DNA from: Hippopus hippopus | Taxonomy: Eukaryota; Mollusca; Bivalvia; Cardiida; Cardiidae | Reading direction: 5' to 3' | DNA length: 64,000 nt | Assembly (NCBI GenBank): GCA_946811185.2 | Contig: OX328108.1 | Location: forward strand, 8,700,412 to 8,764,411 | In this document: piece after piece, positions 53,931 to 64,000 of the stretch | Position numbering within the stretch: position 1 is the stretch's first letter | How the letters are laid out: every line of letters starts with the position of its first letter | The notes under the pieces: generated by a model | Seen by the model: the letters and a program-made list of their open reading frames with translations, nothing else | The model's database searches: none | What the model was told of the DNA's origin: nothing | Made by a program: the position numbers and the translations under genes

Positions 53931-55429
53931 TGTATTCTTTCTGATCTACTAACAACAGGTACAATAAAATCGCTAAAGATAATGTAGATCTACTTAACGT
54001 TACTGTGCTTCTTTTTGACACGAAGCCATGCTCTGAGCATCTCAGTACTTCATGGCTTTTGAGGTATTCACAAACAAAAATCATGAAAAGGAGGCACTTC
54101 GCAAAATTCACCGAAAAAATACGACAGAGAAGTAAACGCTGATTAACGATGAAATCATTTTAACCTCCGTGCACAAGTGTATAGATTCCGTAACACACTG
54201 AATGGCTAAATGTAGGCTAATCCTACAGCAGGTTAAACAGCACACGTCGGCCGCTATGTTCATGTAAAAAAAGTCTCGTCAAATACCGCTAAAGCTCCAT
54301 GATGTAATCAAGTGCTATAAATAGAGTCTGGGTACGAGTACACGTATGTACATCGGTAGGACATGTACTTGTTAGATTACCTATGCAGGAATAGACCTAT
54401 ATTCCTCGACGTTTCAGCCAGACATTCTTACTAATCGAGCATAATAATTATGCTAAACAACACGCTTCTGCTTTAGTTATAATTAAAAACACCGCATTTT
54501 TGACTCACCACATGCTTTACATCTTTGATGAGTTTAGAGTACATCTGTGCCCAAAAGCCGTGGATTATTCATATACGAATACGGCATTTGGGAACTGATA
54601 TATTGCTCATAAAGATTTGTTTAAGTCTTCTTATATTTTCGCTTAGGCCAAATGACTTAATTCTAAGAAGTTCACAAACTATCGCCATTGATTTAGCCAA
54701 CAATTTATTCAGGGCACTTAACAAATGCCGATGACGCTAGTTTGATCGCGTGACAAATACAGATACTCGCAAAGGAAGACACGCTCTATTTTAGGCCTGG
54801 AGTGGCTTTAATTCGAGGATAAAACGTACATCTTTCACTCTCAAAAAATATTTTCTTGCGTTTTCCGGTTTTGAATATAGACACATGGTACCGTTGTTGA
54901 AAACAAAAGGAAGAAATAACAAAAACTAGTTCTAAATTCATTGTCAAAGGAGTTGTTCGTTCATTTAACGACGTTCGCGACAGTTTCCATTTTCACGCTT
55001 CGTGTAACTATCACGCTCACCTTTTACTCGAAAAACGGTGCGCACCTAACACACTTGATCTTGCCACACTTGTCAATGTCTGCAGAGTGGATAAACAAAG
55101 AACTAAAACGGGTTGTTTCATGTCAGCAAAATGAAGAAAAAAAGTATTTGAATCAAGCCTAATAATTATATGCGAGGCAAGAATCCAAAATTACGCTTTC
55201 AAAAGATCGGACTGAAAGTCAAACTGAATCACCTGACTAAGTCACCTAACAACGGAAACGTGGACACAGATGCTACTACTAGCGCTCTATCTGGCAGACG
55301 TATCGTCATACTAAAACATCTTTTCAGATGCAGATGCTTTCAGTTTGGTCTAGTCCAAAATTATGTCATTTGGTAAAGACTTGCAGAAAACGAGGGGCTG
55401 TACATAATTCTTTCTCCTTTACCAGGTTG
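53931..55429. other. no gene recognised
   Basis: Several short frames (53875-54111 minus, 54525-54734 plus, 54941-55162 plus) lack family resemblance, splice partners and coding-type composition. No repeat is recognised beyond short direct copies. Confidence 0.4.
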
Positions 55430-55640
55430 TCTTTTAGCTTGATGAGTCGGCAGCAGACAAGCAGACAACATTAGAAAACATTGATGTCAAAAGGAGAAAT
55501 TGCTCCTAACGATTGATTTCTCCTTTTCGCACAATGATTTCTGACCCATCAAAGAACTGTGATACATGAATACCAGGTGTTGTTTTAGCGTCTGCAAACG
55601 CGTCAAATTTAGAAGAGTCTAAAATTAGTCGTTTGGAAAT
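55430..55640. repeat. REP-D, diverged
   Basis: AAAGGAGAAATTGCTCCTAA with GATTTCTCCTTTTCGCACAA; the right part TCTGCAAACGCGTCAAATTT matches other copies. Confidence 0.6.
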
Positions 55641-57457
55641 GGGTTAAATGCTAACATCAGTATTACATTTATATGCTATGAATTGGTTTATTATGACCAA
55701 CAATCTTGATTCTTATAATCATTGCTGTATTGTTGAAAAAATTGAGATAATTTACTGCATATAATGTCTTTATCTTAGACAAACCCTACATTTACTCATT
55801 AATTAGTGCCCCATCCACAAACTTAAAATGTATTTTCTGAAAAAATAAGGCTGGTGACCTATTTCATTTTAGTCTGATTCTTTTAGTTTAGTACCTGAAT
55901 ATTATTTATAGAAAAAATAAGAAAAATCTGAATGTTAGAACATTTAAAAAAAAACTTTAAAAGATACTCTTTTGTTTTTTTGTTTTTTCCCCAAAATAAA
56001 GGTGTTTTAGCCATAGGTTAAGGGCTTTTTTTTAAATATTGATACTCAGTATAATCTAAATTATTTTTTTCATTAAATTTGATGTTTTACCAATACAATG
56101 ACATAAACTTTGCTTATAATTGTTGTCATTTAAAAAAAATATACATAGACTTAGGTTTTCATAGGTGAAATTTCATCCTGAACTGCCGCAATGCAGGGTG
56201 TACTAAAAGAAATATTCATAGAATTTTCCCAAAGCTGGTGACCCCTTTTTTATCTCCTATTTTTGTAGATCAGATAATAAACTATCACCAAACAAAGTTT
56301 CATGAAATTCTGAATGTTTTGAAAAAATGGCGAAACTGTAGCGATCGTCTTTAAAAGATATGCTGGACAAGAGCACTGCATATTTTGTTTAAAGATCTTA
56401 TACCTAAAGATTGACTTTTAAATGATATTTTGGCCAGAACATCTGTAATAGAACTGAACATTGTAGAACCAAGAACAGTCCTTCAGTTAAGTTCTTTGCA
56501 GTATGAACCTAATCTTCACTGTCTGAAACGAAACTGGAATTGAGGCAACAAAGTTCATCGTTAATCAGAATAACTAAAACATTGCCGATACATTCACGTG
56601 CCAAGGGATAAAGTGACCTAAGTTACACGTTAGTAGCTACAAAGTTCCAAGACGTGCCTTCTGATTGGCTGAGAAGAAAAGACAACCAATTAAAGGTGGT
56701 ATTGTGAAATTCAGTCAGAATGCTATCGTGAGTGTGAGTATAAGTAAAAGTCATGCTCATTCGTGAGAAAAACTACAAACAAAGGATTAGTAGATTAGAT
56801 TTACGTTCCATACTCAATTTGGATATAAGAAAATCACAGGAAATTAAAAAGTGACACTCATTGTGTAATATTCACTTACCATGACTTTTATCTGCGGTGA
56901 ATATGAATGATACATTGTCTTTACTGATTATTTGAAAAGTAATGAACAACAATCTTTCTTTAAACACTAAATAAAAGAACTAAACATTAAATTTATTCAA
57001 AATAAATGCAACCTTATATTTATCAGAATATCCAGATAAGTATTGGACGGTTAGTTTACAACAGGACTGTACTCCTTATGATCTATGTAACCCACAAAAT
57101 CAATTTAAGTCCTTCTTAGTGGAACAATGGTATGAAATTGGGGCCTTTATCATTTATGTACTGAAGAATAGCTTTGCATGCTGTTAAAATTAGTTATGTT
57201 TCTTATTTAAGAATTTATTCGACCACACTGAAAAGACTACCACAATTAAAGTATTCAAAGTTTCACCTCAGACCAAAAACAGTGCCACAACGCACCACTT
57301 ACTTAAGAAGACAAAAAAAAAAAAAAAAAAACCTGACCGCATTCAGTATCAACGATCGAATCCGAGAGCTTTTGAGATTATACTCGTAGTTCATTAATTG
57401 TACCGACATTATGTACAAACATGATCTTAACAGATCTGGAATAAGAAATAAACTCAC
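55641..57457. other. AT-rich intron sequence, no gene
   Basis: Lies within the minus-strand receptor gene, between the TM5-TM7 exon and the tail exons. A-runs are near 57313 and 55950. GTTTCATGAAATTCTGAATG near 56300 may be another TATGAAGTTTCAT-type fragment. Confidence 0.5.
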
Positions 57458-57855
57458 CTTTAGACAATGGAATGGTACTTCGGTCGGGTTTGTATGGTGT
57501 CTGCCAACACGACTTCCAGGCATTTCGTGCCTCTGTCTTTAACACACAGTAAAATATAAAAATAAACAAGCCTTGAAGTGTGTTTGTCAATGCAAATAAA
57601 TATTGAAACACTTTGCCGAAATCACCGACGGCTAAGAATGCAAAGAGCCAAGTCAGACCAAGAAGAATTACTAAGCTGATGGCGCCACGGACTCGAGCAG
57701 CTGTCCCACGAGTCGAGTCTGACTTCGAGAGTTTTTTCGAAGTTCGCCGGAAGATCTGACGAAGCACCAACGTAAATACGACTAAATTCACTACCATAGT
57801 AAAGCATACTGGACCCAAGAACGCTAGGTAGAATGGGAGCCGTTCCAACCAGCAA
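57458..57855 (-). CDS. adhesion (family B2) GPCR, exon with TM5-TM7
   Basis: Minus strand: acceptor TTATAATTTCAG, donor GTGAGT. The 398-bp exon encodes CWLERLPFYLAFLGPVCF (end of extracellular loop 2 into TM5), then NLVVFTLVLRQIFRR. TM6 is VRGAISLVILLGLTWLFAFL, TM7 YLFALTNTLQGLFIFIFYCV, and then LKTEARNAWKSCW begins the tail. GLTWLFAFLAV and TNTLQGLFIFIFYC are signature patterns of adhesion receptors (latrophilin/ADGR type). The exon starts after two bases taken from exon 59057-59132 and ends in phase 1. It acts at the plasma membrane; the ligand is unknown because the ectodomain lies outside the window. Confidence 0.92.
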
Positions 57856-57901
57856 CTGAAATTATAAAGCATTATACCATGTGTTGTCTAAAGCTGGTAC
57901 A

Positions 57902-57902
<1 letters not shown>

Positions 57903-57937
<35 letters not shown>

Positions 57938-57940
57938 AGA
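57903..57940 (+). repeat. (CT)n microsatellite
   Basis: Nearly pure CTCTCT over about 38 bases, just upstream of the receptor exon in its intron. Confidence 0.95.
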
Positions 57941-58504
57941 GTTGTACCCCCGAAACCATTTACTCCAACAATTAGAAATTAATGTCAAAACAACAATTCT
58001 ATATAATGTAAAAACTATACCTATATATCTACACGATAATAATTATCATTTACCTGAAAAGATGACATATAACAACGGTTTTAAAATCAGTATTTGTTAA
58101 AACTAACAGAATACCGTGTATTGACACCAATGATGCTTCTTCAAGGTAAATTTTTGTTATTTGTTGGTGCATGAAATTTCCAAAAACATTTCCGGTTTAG
58201 ACAGATTGAATAGGTTCTTTTGTACAAGAGACGTATCGACTTACACAAATCTTGGTTTTGTATTCACAAAGCATTGTATATTAACTCTCTTTTATTGTAA
58301 AATACAAAAGCTGGCCACGTAACCATTAGCAACGTTCAGTATCATCTAATCTTATGTTTTGCCTAGAAATTTTACAATAGACTTGAATTTAAAATGGTTG
58401 ATAAATACTGCCCCAAGATGGTCAACGGAGGGCATAAAACTGATTCCAGTAATAAGATCCTTTTCAGAACCAAACTCCATCTTGGTCCGCGAATAGATGA
58501 CTTT

Positions 58505-59040
58505 AACGCTTAGGCTGTTAGCATGACTCAAATGACTTTTTGCAGAATATGTAGATAAAGATCAGACTGCACACAATGTGCACTCTGATCTACTCTGTTG
58601 GATAAGGAGATTTTTTTTTCACTAAAAATATCTTTGAAAGGGCAACGATTAGGTTTTTGTTTTTTGGCTTGAAAGTTTCATTTAACTCGTTAACTTATAT
58701 AGCATTAAGTTTTAAGATGGGGGGGGGGGAGGGGACTTAGATACCATTCCACTTCAAAGTAAGATGTTAAACGGTCAAATTAGTTAATTAAGTGTCGGGC
58801 GATGTAGATTATAGATTAGACTACTTGTTATGTCTACCTGATCTTGATCCAAACCGAACATAAAAGCCACATTATAGCCCCCCCCTTCCCCCCTCCCCGG
58901 GAAGTGGATAGGCTAAAAGGATATGGAATTAACTCTTAAGAGGAGAAATGTCTCCTCATCGAAATAGCGTTGATCCAAGATAAAACTGCACGTTCTTGAT
59001 CTGCAAAAGGTTCTTGAGTTGTGCTTAGCAGTCTATGGGT
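58505..59040. repeat. three decayed REP-A copies in the receptor intron
   Basis: 58505-58700 in plus orientation (AAGATCAGACTGCACACAAT). Two fragments follow, one near 58800-58870 (GTAGATTATAGATTAGACTA) and one in minus orientation near 58970-59040 (AAGATAAAACTGCACGTTCT). A G-run and a C-run lie at 58718 and 58876. Confidence 0.6.
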
Positions 59041-59056
59041 TAGAAATAAAACTTAC

Positions 59057-59132
59057 ATTCCTCCAACTTGTAAAGCATAGTTGTCAGTTTTGTTGATGAT
59101 CAACGTTATAATTACAATCAGCAATGGAATAC
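59057..59132 (-). CDS. adhesion GPCR, exon with TM4
   Basis: Minus strand: acceptor CTGTTTTCAG, donor GTAAGT. The 76 bp encode IPLLIVIITLIINKTDNYAL plus QVGG, a hydrophobic TM4 followed by the start of extracellular loop 2 (DNYALQVGG leading to the conserved Cys of the next exon). It enters in phase 1 and leaves in phase 2, matching the TM5-TM7 exon. Exons for TM1-TM3 and the ectodomain must lie beyond the large PolB element, outside the window. Confidence 0.82.
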
Positions 59133-59162
59133 CTGAAAACAGATTTACCATTAGGAAATTCA

Positions 59163-59372
59163 CTTAACCCTTTGGCTGCTAAGCCCAACTCACTGACCCT
59201 TTGCGGACAGTGTAGATCAAGATCAGACTGCACAGAACGTGCAGTCTGATCTTGGATCTACATTGTCCGATACGAGGATGCTTTCCCCCAAAATATAACT
59301 TTGAAATAGCAACATTTGGGTTTTTTTTACGATCAGCTTGAAAGTTTCATTTCTTTTATTTAGCAGGATAAG
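59163..59372 (+). repeat. REP-A, full length
   Basis: TTAACCCTTTGGCTGCTAAG at the left, GCAGGATAAGGGTC at the right, with an intact palindrome (TCAAGATCAGACTGCACAGA). Located 30 bp upstream of the TM4 exon. 59373-59569 shows nothing. Confidence 0.88.
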
Positions 59373-59807
59373 GGTCAGTAAAAAGTCATTCTCAGATATA
59401 GAAATGACAGATATCGAAATTCAGCGATGTTTTGTATGGGAACTCAAGAAATATTGGAAAGTGTAAAATTAAGATCTGTTCTTAGCAGATTTAAAATAGC
59501 ACATCTACTTTGATCATTCAGACGGAAACCAGATACTCTAAAATACGCATACGCGATACAATACGTATCAGTAGATAGTAAAACGGGCATTCTGGCTTAT
59601 TTCTAAAAAAAAAAAAATCCTAAAAATTAAAAAAAAAAAGCGAAAAATTTATCGAAATTCGATAATTTCAAAAATTTCAAGCTGAAGTTGTGCAGCGGGT
59701 CAGTCTGGGTGAATAAAATTTCTTAAAAAAATTTTTCTTAAAAAAAAAATTTTACAAGAAAATTATATTTTTTGAAAAGTATAATTTTATTCTTTAAAAA
59801 CATCACC

Positions 59808-60047
59808 ATGGATAATAAACCATACGTAAACCTTAATACCCCACCCATCATACAAAGCCCACGCTTTAGCGATTATACCATAAACACCCCAATGCACCTA
59901 TCACCACCATCCACCCTATCCTTAGCACCACAACAACCCCACACATCCTACATGACGCCAATATCCCCACCACGCTACGTAATAGACCAAAACGGCAAAC
60001 TTATACGCATACAAAAATTTGAAATAGTAGAAACCATAGAACTATAA
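59808..60047 (+). CDS. small proline-rich protein of PolB element 2
   Basis: A 79-residue protein from an ATG in excellent context (CATCACCATGG); a TTG at 59772 in the same frame is not needed. It is rich in Pro, Ser and Thr (TPPIIQSPRFSDY, HLSPPSTLSLAPQQPHTS), probably disordered, ending in a charged GKLIRIQKFEIVETIEL. No known family. The codons for Pro and Thr end mostly in A or C, giving a base pattern unlike the next ORF. A minor structural or terminal-protein-like role is imaginable, but nothing in the sequence shows it. Confidence 0.6.
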   Translation: MDNKPYVNLNTPPIIQSPRFSDYTINTPMHLSPPSTLSLAPQQPHTSYMTPISPPRYVIDQNGKLIRIQKFEIVETIEL

Positions 60048-60052
60048 AATAT

Positions 60053-60553
60053 ATGGAACCGCTAAAAGAGTTTTTAAAAGAATTAAACTTAGACAAAGAC
60101 GAGGGTTTAATGAAGGCTATAGATAACATGAAAGAGAATTTGCTAAACGTAGATATAGCTAAAGATAAATTCAAAAAGTTAATTTACTCTAAAGAGGCTT
60201 CTGCAAGATTCGCGGTGCTTCTAGCTACGTATACAAACTTTATTTTAGATTCTATCAGTCCGGAAATTAGACAAAATTTTGCTGTAAAGACGGGATTTTG
60301 GAAACAAACTTACGGAAATGCAAACCAATCTAAGAAAAATTTAATACTTAAGATTAAAAAAAAACTAGGGTTTAAAATAGAGAAAGGGCTAACGAGAAAC
60401 GAAATACTGTATAAAACGATACCCCAACTTTTTTTAGAAGCGGATGAGAATGATCGTTTAGCGTATATTAAAAATAAAAGAAAAATGCAGGGAGGACAAG
60501 CTACAAATTTCTTAATTATGACAGACAAAGTAGCTAAAAAGGTTGGGATTTAA
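60053..60553 (+). CDS. 166-residue protein of PolB element 2, unknown
   Basis: Its ATG stands 5 bases after the stop of the previous ORF. The N-terminal half is helical and acidic (MEPLKEFLKELNLDKDEG); then comes ARFAVLLATYTNFILDSI, then a basic segment (KKNLILKIKKKLGFKIEKG) and a C-terminal QGGQATNFLIMTDKVAKKVG. The mix of a hydrophobic helix and a basic stretch could suit a DNA-binding or minor virion protein, but no family is recognised. The frame is intact. It ends 51 bp from the stop of the convergent PolB. Confidence 0.65.
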   Translation: MEPLKEFLKELNLDKDEGLMKAIDNMKENLLNVDIAKDKFKKLIYSKEASARFAVLLATYTNFILDSISPEIRQNFAVKTGFWKQTYGNANQSKKNLILKIKKKLGFKIEKGLTRNEILYKTIPQLFLEADENDRLAYIKNKRKMQGGQATNFLIMTDKVAKKVGI

Positions 60554-60604
60554 AAAAATTTTTAACAACAAATCAAGAAAAAATATAACTTGTTTATAAA
60601 TGTG

Positions 60605-61366
60605 TCAATCTTGTTTTCCAAAAAAAAACCTTTTATCATCACTTGATCCTAACGCTTTTTTGTTTAACTCTTCAGTATACATATTATGACCCGTACTTCT
60701 TAAAACGGTCATCTTTCTATACTGATCCTTTTCTGTAAGCAAACACTCTTTGTAATTATTAAAATTTATCTCTTTCTTGATAACCACTTTTTTAACACCT
60801 TTACACCTTTTGTCTTCATTACCATCTAAGGTTTTATAAGCATACATTTTTGCTCCTAAACCAACAAACTCAGTCATAATCTTACCACCTAACTCATCTT
60901 TAAACTTTCCAACTACTCCAGCATTACAATTATTTTTTAAGAAATGATCTTTAGGATAATTGCTTGTATCAAACATTTCAAACACATCTTTCTCCATATC
61001 CTTATACAAATTTTTAGTTTCTATTTCAAGGATAAAACTGTCTGTATCAGTATAACACATTCTAACCTTTTCATCATACTTAGCTTTAAGGTAGTTATAA
61101 TAAGTTTTTTGCATATGCGTTTTACTAATGTCTAAGATGCTTAATCCTGAGTAAATAGGTTTATTATATTTTAAAATAGTGTTTTTCATGTGTACCGCTA
61201 CTAGATTTTCATCGAATATTGTTGTGTGGTTATAGTTTGGTTTTGCTACCAATTTCCTATAACGCTCCTTACTAGAAACCAAGTGTATCGTTACTCTATT
61301 TCTCAGGTTTTCCATAGTCTTGCCAAAGACTGAATTGTTCATCAACTTAAAAAAAATCTTTCTCAA
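60605..61366 (-). pseudogene. PolB element 2, polymerase C-terminal part (motifs B and C)
   Basis: Motif B reads KLMNNSVFGKTMEN and motif C CYTDTDSFILEI, so the two aspartates of motif C are present. It continues with VGKFKDELGGKIMTEFVGL and the typical KKVVIKKEINFNNYKECL block and stops at 60605. It is out of frame with the upstream part: the break lies in or next to an 8-base A-run at 61349-61356. The two frames overlap by 20 bases. Confidence 0.88.
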
Positions 61367-62216
61367 AATTATTTTTAGCTGCTTTTCTTAGATTAATATT
61401 TCTATCAATGTATGGTTTAAGCCATGGGCTTTCCTCAAACTTAATTCCTCGATGTATTTTAGTAATCTTTAAACCTAAATCAACACATGTTTTTAAAGCT
61501 TCATGATGAATAATATAATTCTTTTTATTATTTAAGCTCGGAATAAGTTTTTCTACTTTTTCTATTTTTAAACGTTCAGGCGCTAAAGGAAAGTCATTGT
61601 GTAAATCATGCAACTCTTTAGGATATTCTAAATCTACTTCTAATATACACGGTATTTTTTGCCAAATTTCTAATTCTTCATTTGTCATCCATTTAAAACC
61701 ATGTGTAGGAAGAGGGCAACTCATTGCCCAAGGGTAAAGACTGTTTGCATCTATATATAATAAATATTTTGACGGTTTACTAGAATCGTATAATTCACCC
61801 ATATCCTCATTATTTGCTTTTGCGTGTCTTTTACTACACATGCTAACACCTCCTCTGATACCCTTTTCAACCATTAAAAGTATATCAACATCAGATAAAA
61901 GCTCCAGGTTTACTCCCGTTATTTTTAATGCTGCATCCCAAGCTAAACCAGGAGTAGTATAATACCAACTAGGATCTAAGTCATAGTTTTCACGGTAAAC
62001 ATCTCAAAAGTTCTCAAAAACATCCGCTAAAAGCAATACATCTATTCTATTGTAAAGTTCTAAGTAATCCTTCAACGTTTTCATATTAAAAGTTTCCCAA
62101 ACCTTTTGCGCATGAGCATAGTCTTCATCACTAATTCCTCCTTTGTTTAAACTCGAGTAAAATGCTTCTTTGGGTGGTAATTTCTCTTCTTTAAGTTTAT
62201 CGAGTGAATCTAGGTA
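61347..62216 (-). pseudogene. PolB element 2, middle part (Exo III and motif A)
   Basis: The open part from 61874 has GIRGGVSMCSKRHAKANN and motif A YIDANSLYPWAMSCPLP. It then runs through KKNYIIHHEALKTCVDLGLK to the frame break near 61350. The same frame upstream (61877-62216) is recognisably Pol[18 protein letters not shown] (Exo III) and SWYYTTPGLAWDAALKITG. It is interrupted by a TGA at 62004-62006 and separated from the next part by a TAG at 62217-62219. Confidence 0.87.
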
Positions 62217-63232
62217 CTAATAAGGAAAGACTCCTTTTCTCCTAACTAGCGGTAGCAGATTCTTAGTGAAATATCTCGATAAAATTTTTAATTGGCTTTC
62301 CTCTAAGTTGCTTGAAAGTTTATCTAAACTAGAACTCATAAACTTAAAACTATCAAGAAATCTAATTTTATGGTTTATATTTTCTCCAACCCAAATGTCT
62401 TTACTAAAACTAATATATTTCTCTTCATTGTTTGGAATACAATCAATCTTCCCTTCAGATTTGCCAAGACATTTAATAAAAAGATGCGCGTCATATCCAC
62501 TAAGATTATGAAGGTATACAGGTGTGAAGTTAGGATTTCTAGCTTTTAGATTGCATTTATTGTGTGCGGCACCTCTATATTTACCCGTAAAATGACAATG
62601 ATCTATTACTCTAATATTATCTTTGGTAAACTTATTACCACAAATCCAACAACGTGTTTGTTGTTTATGTTTTATTTCTTCCTCTCTCGTAATTTTAATA
62701 GGTTTTGGTTTTTGGTAATATTGTTGATGAATTTCTTGTATATCATCTTTTAACTGGTTTATAAAAACTTCCTCAGCATTTTCTCCAACATAACTTCTTT
62801 CTATAGGAGCACACACAGCATCATCAAAACATTTTATAATATAGAAAAAGCTGCAAGGTACATGCTTTTGACGTTGTATATTATAACTGTTTTCCGGGTT
62901 TGGTTGGCATGTGTGTATTGGTTCCAAAACACTTTCAAAATCAGCGTATACAACAAAGGGAACCTCAAGTTTTCTAGCATGGTTTTCAAAAGCTAACATG
63001 GTACCTGGTTTTGACATTTCTAAAACAATACGTTCATGTTCATTACAGTATCGTTCATGTTTTTCCAAAAGTTCTTTACTACCAAAATGATTTAAACATC
63101 GTTTGCAACATTCTATATTTCCATTATGAGTATTTGTTATTTGTTTTTTCACTAATCTATTAAAGTTTTTTACGAGGGCATGGTGCATATTTTCCTCATC
63201 TGTAATAAGAAGATCAACATGTTTACTTTTTT
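62217..63232 (-). pseudogene. PolB element 2, exonuclease with endonuclease-VII-like zinc insert
   Basis: Order along the protein: a C2H2-like finger (CCKRCLNHFGSKELLEKHERYC), Exo I (VVYADFESVLEPIHTC), an inserted zinc/HNH-type module (CWICGNKF, then VIDHCHFTGKYRGAAHNKC) like phage recombination endonuclease VII, and Exo II (YLHNLSGYDAHLFIKCL). The frame ends at the TAG 62217-62219. Its link to the N-terminal part is broken at an 8-base T-run (63227-63234). The nuclease module inside a PolB exonuclease is known in animal PolB elements and is absent from the Polinton PolB at 24525. Confidence 0.85.
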
Positions 63233-64000
63233 TTATATTTTGTAAGCCTAAGAGGATAAATAGATTCCTTTATTTCCTGATACCCATACACGTTTACACT
63301 AATTTCCGAATTTTGTTTTTCAAACTTACCGATACCCTTAAACGAAACAGGATACTCTATTCCATCCATGTTTACGCTACTTTCCTTTGCTTGTAAAGCC
63401 TTGTCAACTCTTTCTGCATTATGCTCTTTAGAGTTTAATGCTCTTAAAACACACCATAAAAAGTATTTGTCATCTTTATTTTGCATATTGATAACTGCTT
63501 TTTTGCTAGCAATCCACTTTGGCAAAGGTAACCAACCATTAGCTCTTAAAGGATCATAACCAGCTGTATGTAGTTCTACTTGCACTATACTTTCAAATGC
63601 CCAACCACTACCTTCTCTTTGAAAATTAGCTAACTTTTCCATAACTTCATCTATCATTTTATTCAACAAATCCTCTATTTCTCCCCCGTTTAAATTTAAA
63701 TGTTGTGTACTATGAAAGGCAAGTTCAACAGGAGCTCGATCAAGATCTGTCATTAACCTTAAGGTACACCTAAGTACAAGTTTTACCTTTGTTCGTAAAT
63801 TATTTCGAAGAGTATTTATAAGAGGCATCCATGTGTCTGCGAAAAATCTTTGCGGGTTATAATTTTCTCTACCCTCTATAACATGTTGTCTAGAATACCT
63901 TCTAAATGCGGATGGACCCTCTATAATCTCAAAGGGTCTAGGGGGCGGAGGCGTTCTTTCTCTAACTTGGGTATTAACTTCATCCAAAACTTGCGGTATT
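63223..64000 (-). pseudogene. PolB element 2, N-terminal region (continues past window)
   Basis: Open from the window end; the apparent start at 63987 is a TTG and the same frame runs on upstream, so the true start is outside. Seen: a proline-rich TPPPPRPFEIIEGPSAFRR, then VQVELHTAGYDPLRANGW and LPLPKWIASKKAVINMQNKD, followed by KYFLWCVLRALNSKEHNAER. The last two blocks are a conserved N-terminal signature of this PolB lineage in animals. The frame ends at 63223, just after the frame break at the T-run 63227-63234. Confidence 0.82.

Larger units (their letters stand above)
59570..64000. mobile_element. second PolB element, Polinton/virus-like (left end only)
   Basis: A compact AT-rich block: two small plus-strand ORFs (59808-60553) converge on a long minus-strand PolB (60605 to beyond 64000). 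The proposed left end is AGTAGATAGTAAAACGGGC at 59570, chosen because the Polinton at 22702 also begins AGTAG; no inverted partner can be tested inside the window. The first 230 bp are non-coding, with A and T runs and a small inverted repeat (ATTTATCGAAATTCGATAAT). Coding density and convergent layout are virus-like. It lies in the intron region upstream of the TM4 exon. Confidence 0.6.

Overview
The window looks like a piece of a mollusc genome, most likely a bivalve. It has spliced genes with GT/AG junctions, AT-rich intergenic DNA, tRNA-derived SINEs of the mollusc type and a very dense set of palindromic MITE-like repeats. No bacterial gene organisation is visible. Host coding sequence is sparse. 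On the minus strand are five exons of an adhesion-type (family B2) GPCR (46.7-59.1 kb) whose splice phases agree. On the plus strand is one small secreted cysteine-rich peptide gene (21.3 kb). Two further plus-strand host exons are weaker candidates (15.2 kb and 42.1 kb).

Mobile DNA dominates. (1) 1-5836, minus strand: a decayed Ty3/gypsy LTR retrotransposon with the unusual order gag-protease-integrase-RT-RNase H, a SCAN-like capsid segment and a tRNA-Pro type primer-binding site. These fit the Gmr1-like group. (2) 22702-37526: a 14.8 kb element bounded by ~1.35 kb nearly identical terminal inverted repeats with AGTAG...CTACT ends and a perfect 6-bp target duplication (GTTATA). These are Polinton/Maverick hallmarks. 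Its only recognisable core gene is a protein-primed family B DNA polymerase split by one frameshift, and the rest of the interior is filled with repeats. (3) ~59570 to beyond the window end: a second, unrelated PolB element, AT-rich and compact, with two small plus-strand ORFs 5 bp apart converging on a broken PolB that carries a built-in endonuclease-VII-like zinc module. It lies in the GPCR intron region, upstream of the TM4 exon.

Between these lie interspersed short repeats, named here for convenience. REP-A: ~210 bp, TTAA-CCCTTAGGCTGCTAA ends, large GATCAAGATCAGACTGC palindrome, probably piggyBac-mobilised. REP-B: ~265 bp, TGAGCCATGCTC ends, AGGTCAGCCTGCGCAGTC palindrome. REP-C: ~240 bp, CGCGAAAAGGGGCATTCGG ends. 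REP-D: ~240 bp, core TGCTGGTAACCAGCA, flanked by GGAGAAAA. There are also SINEs, several perfect or near-perfect hairpins, microsatellites, and an ~850 bp direct duplication that carries a conserved mini-ORF.

The most interesting points are the PolB-only Maverick whose long TIRs are largely built from REP-A modules, the co-occurrence of two divergent PolB lineages within 30 kb, and the Gmr1-like retrotransposon. All assignments come from reading the sequence; no database search was possible.
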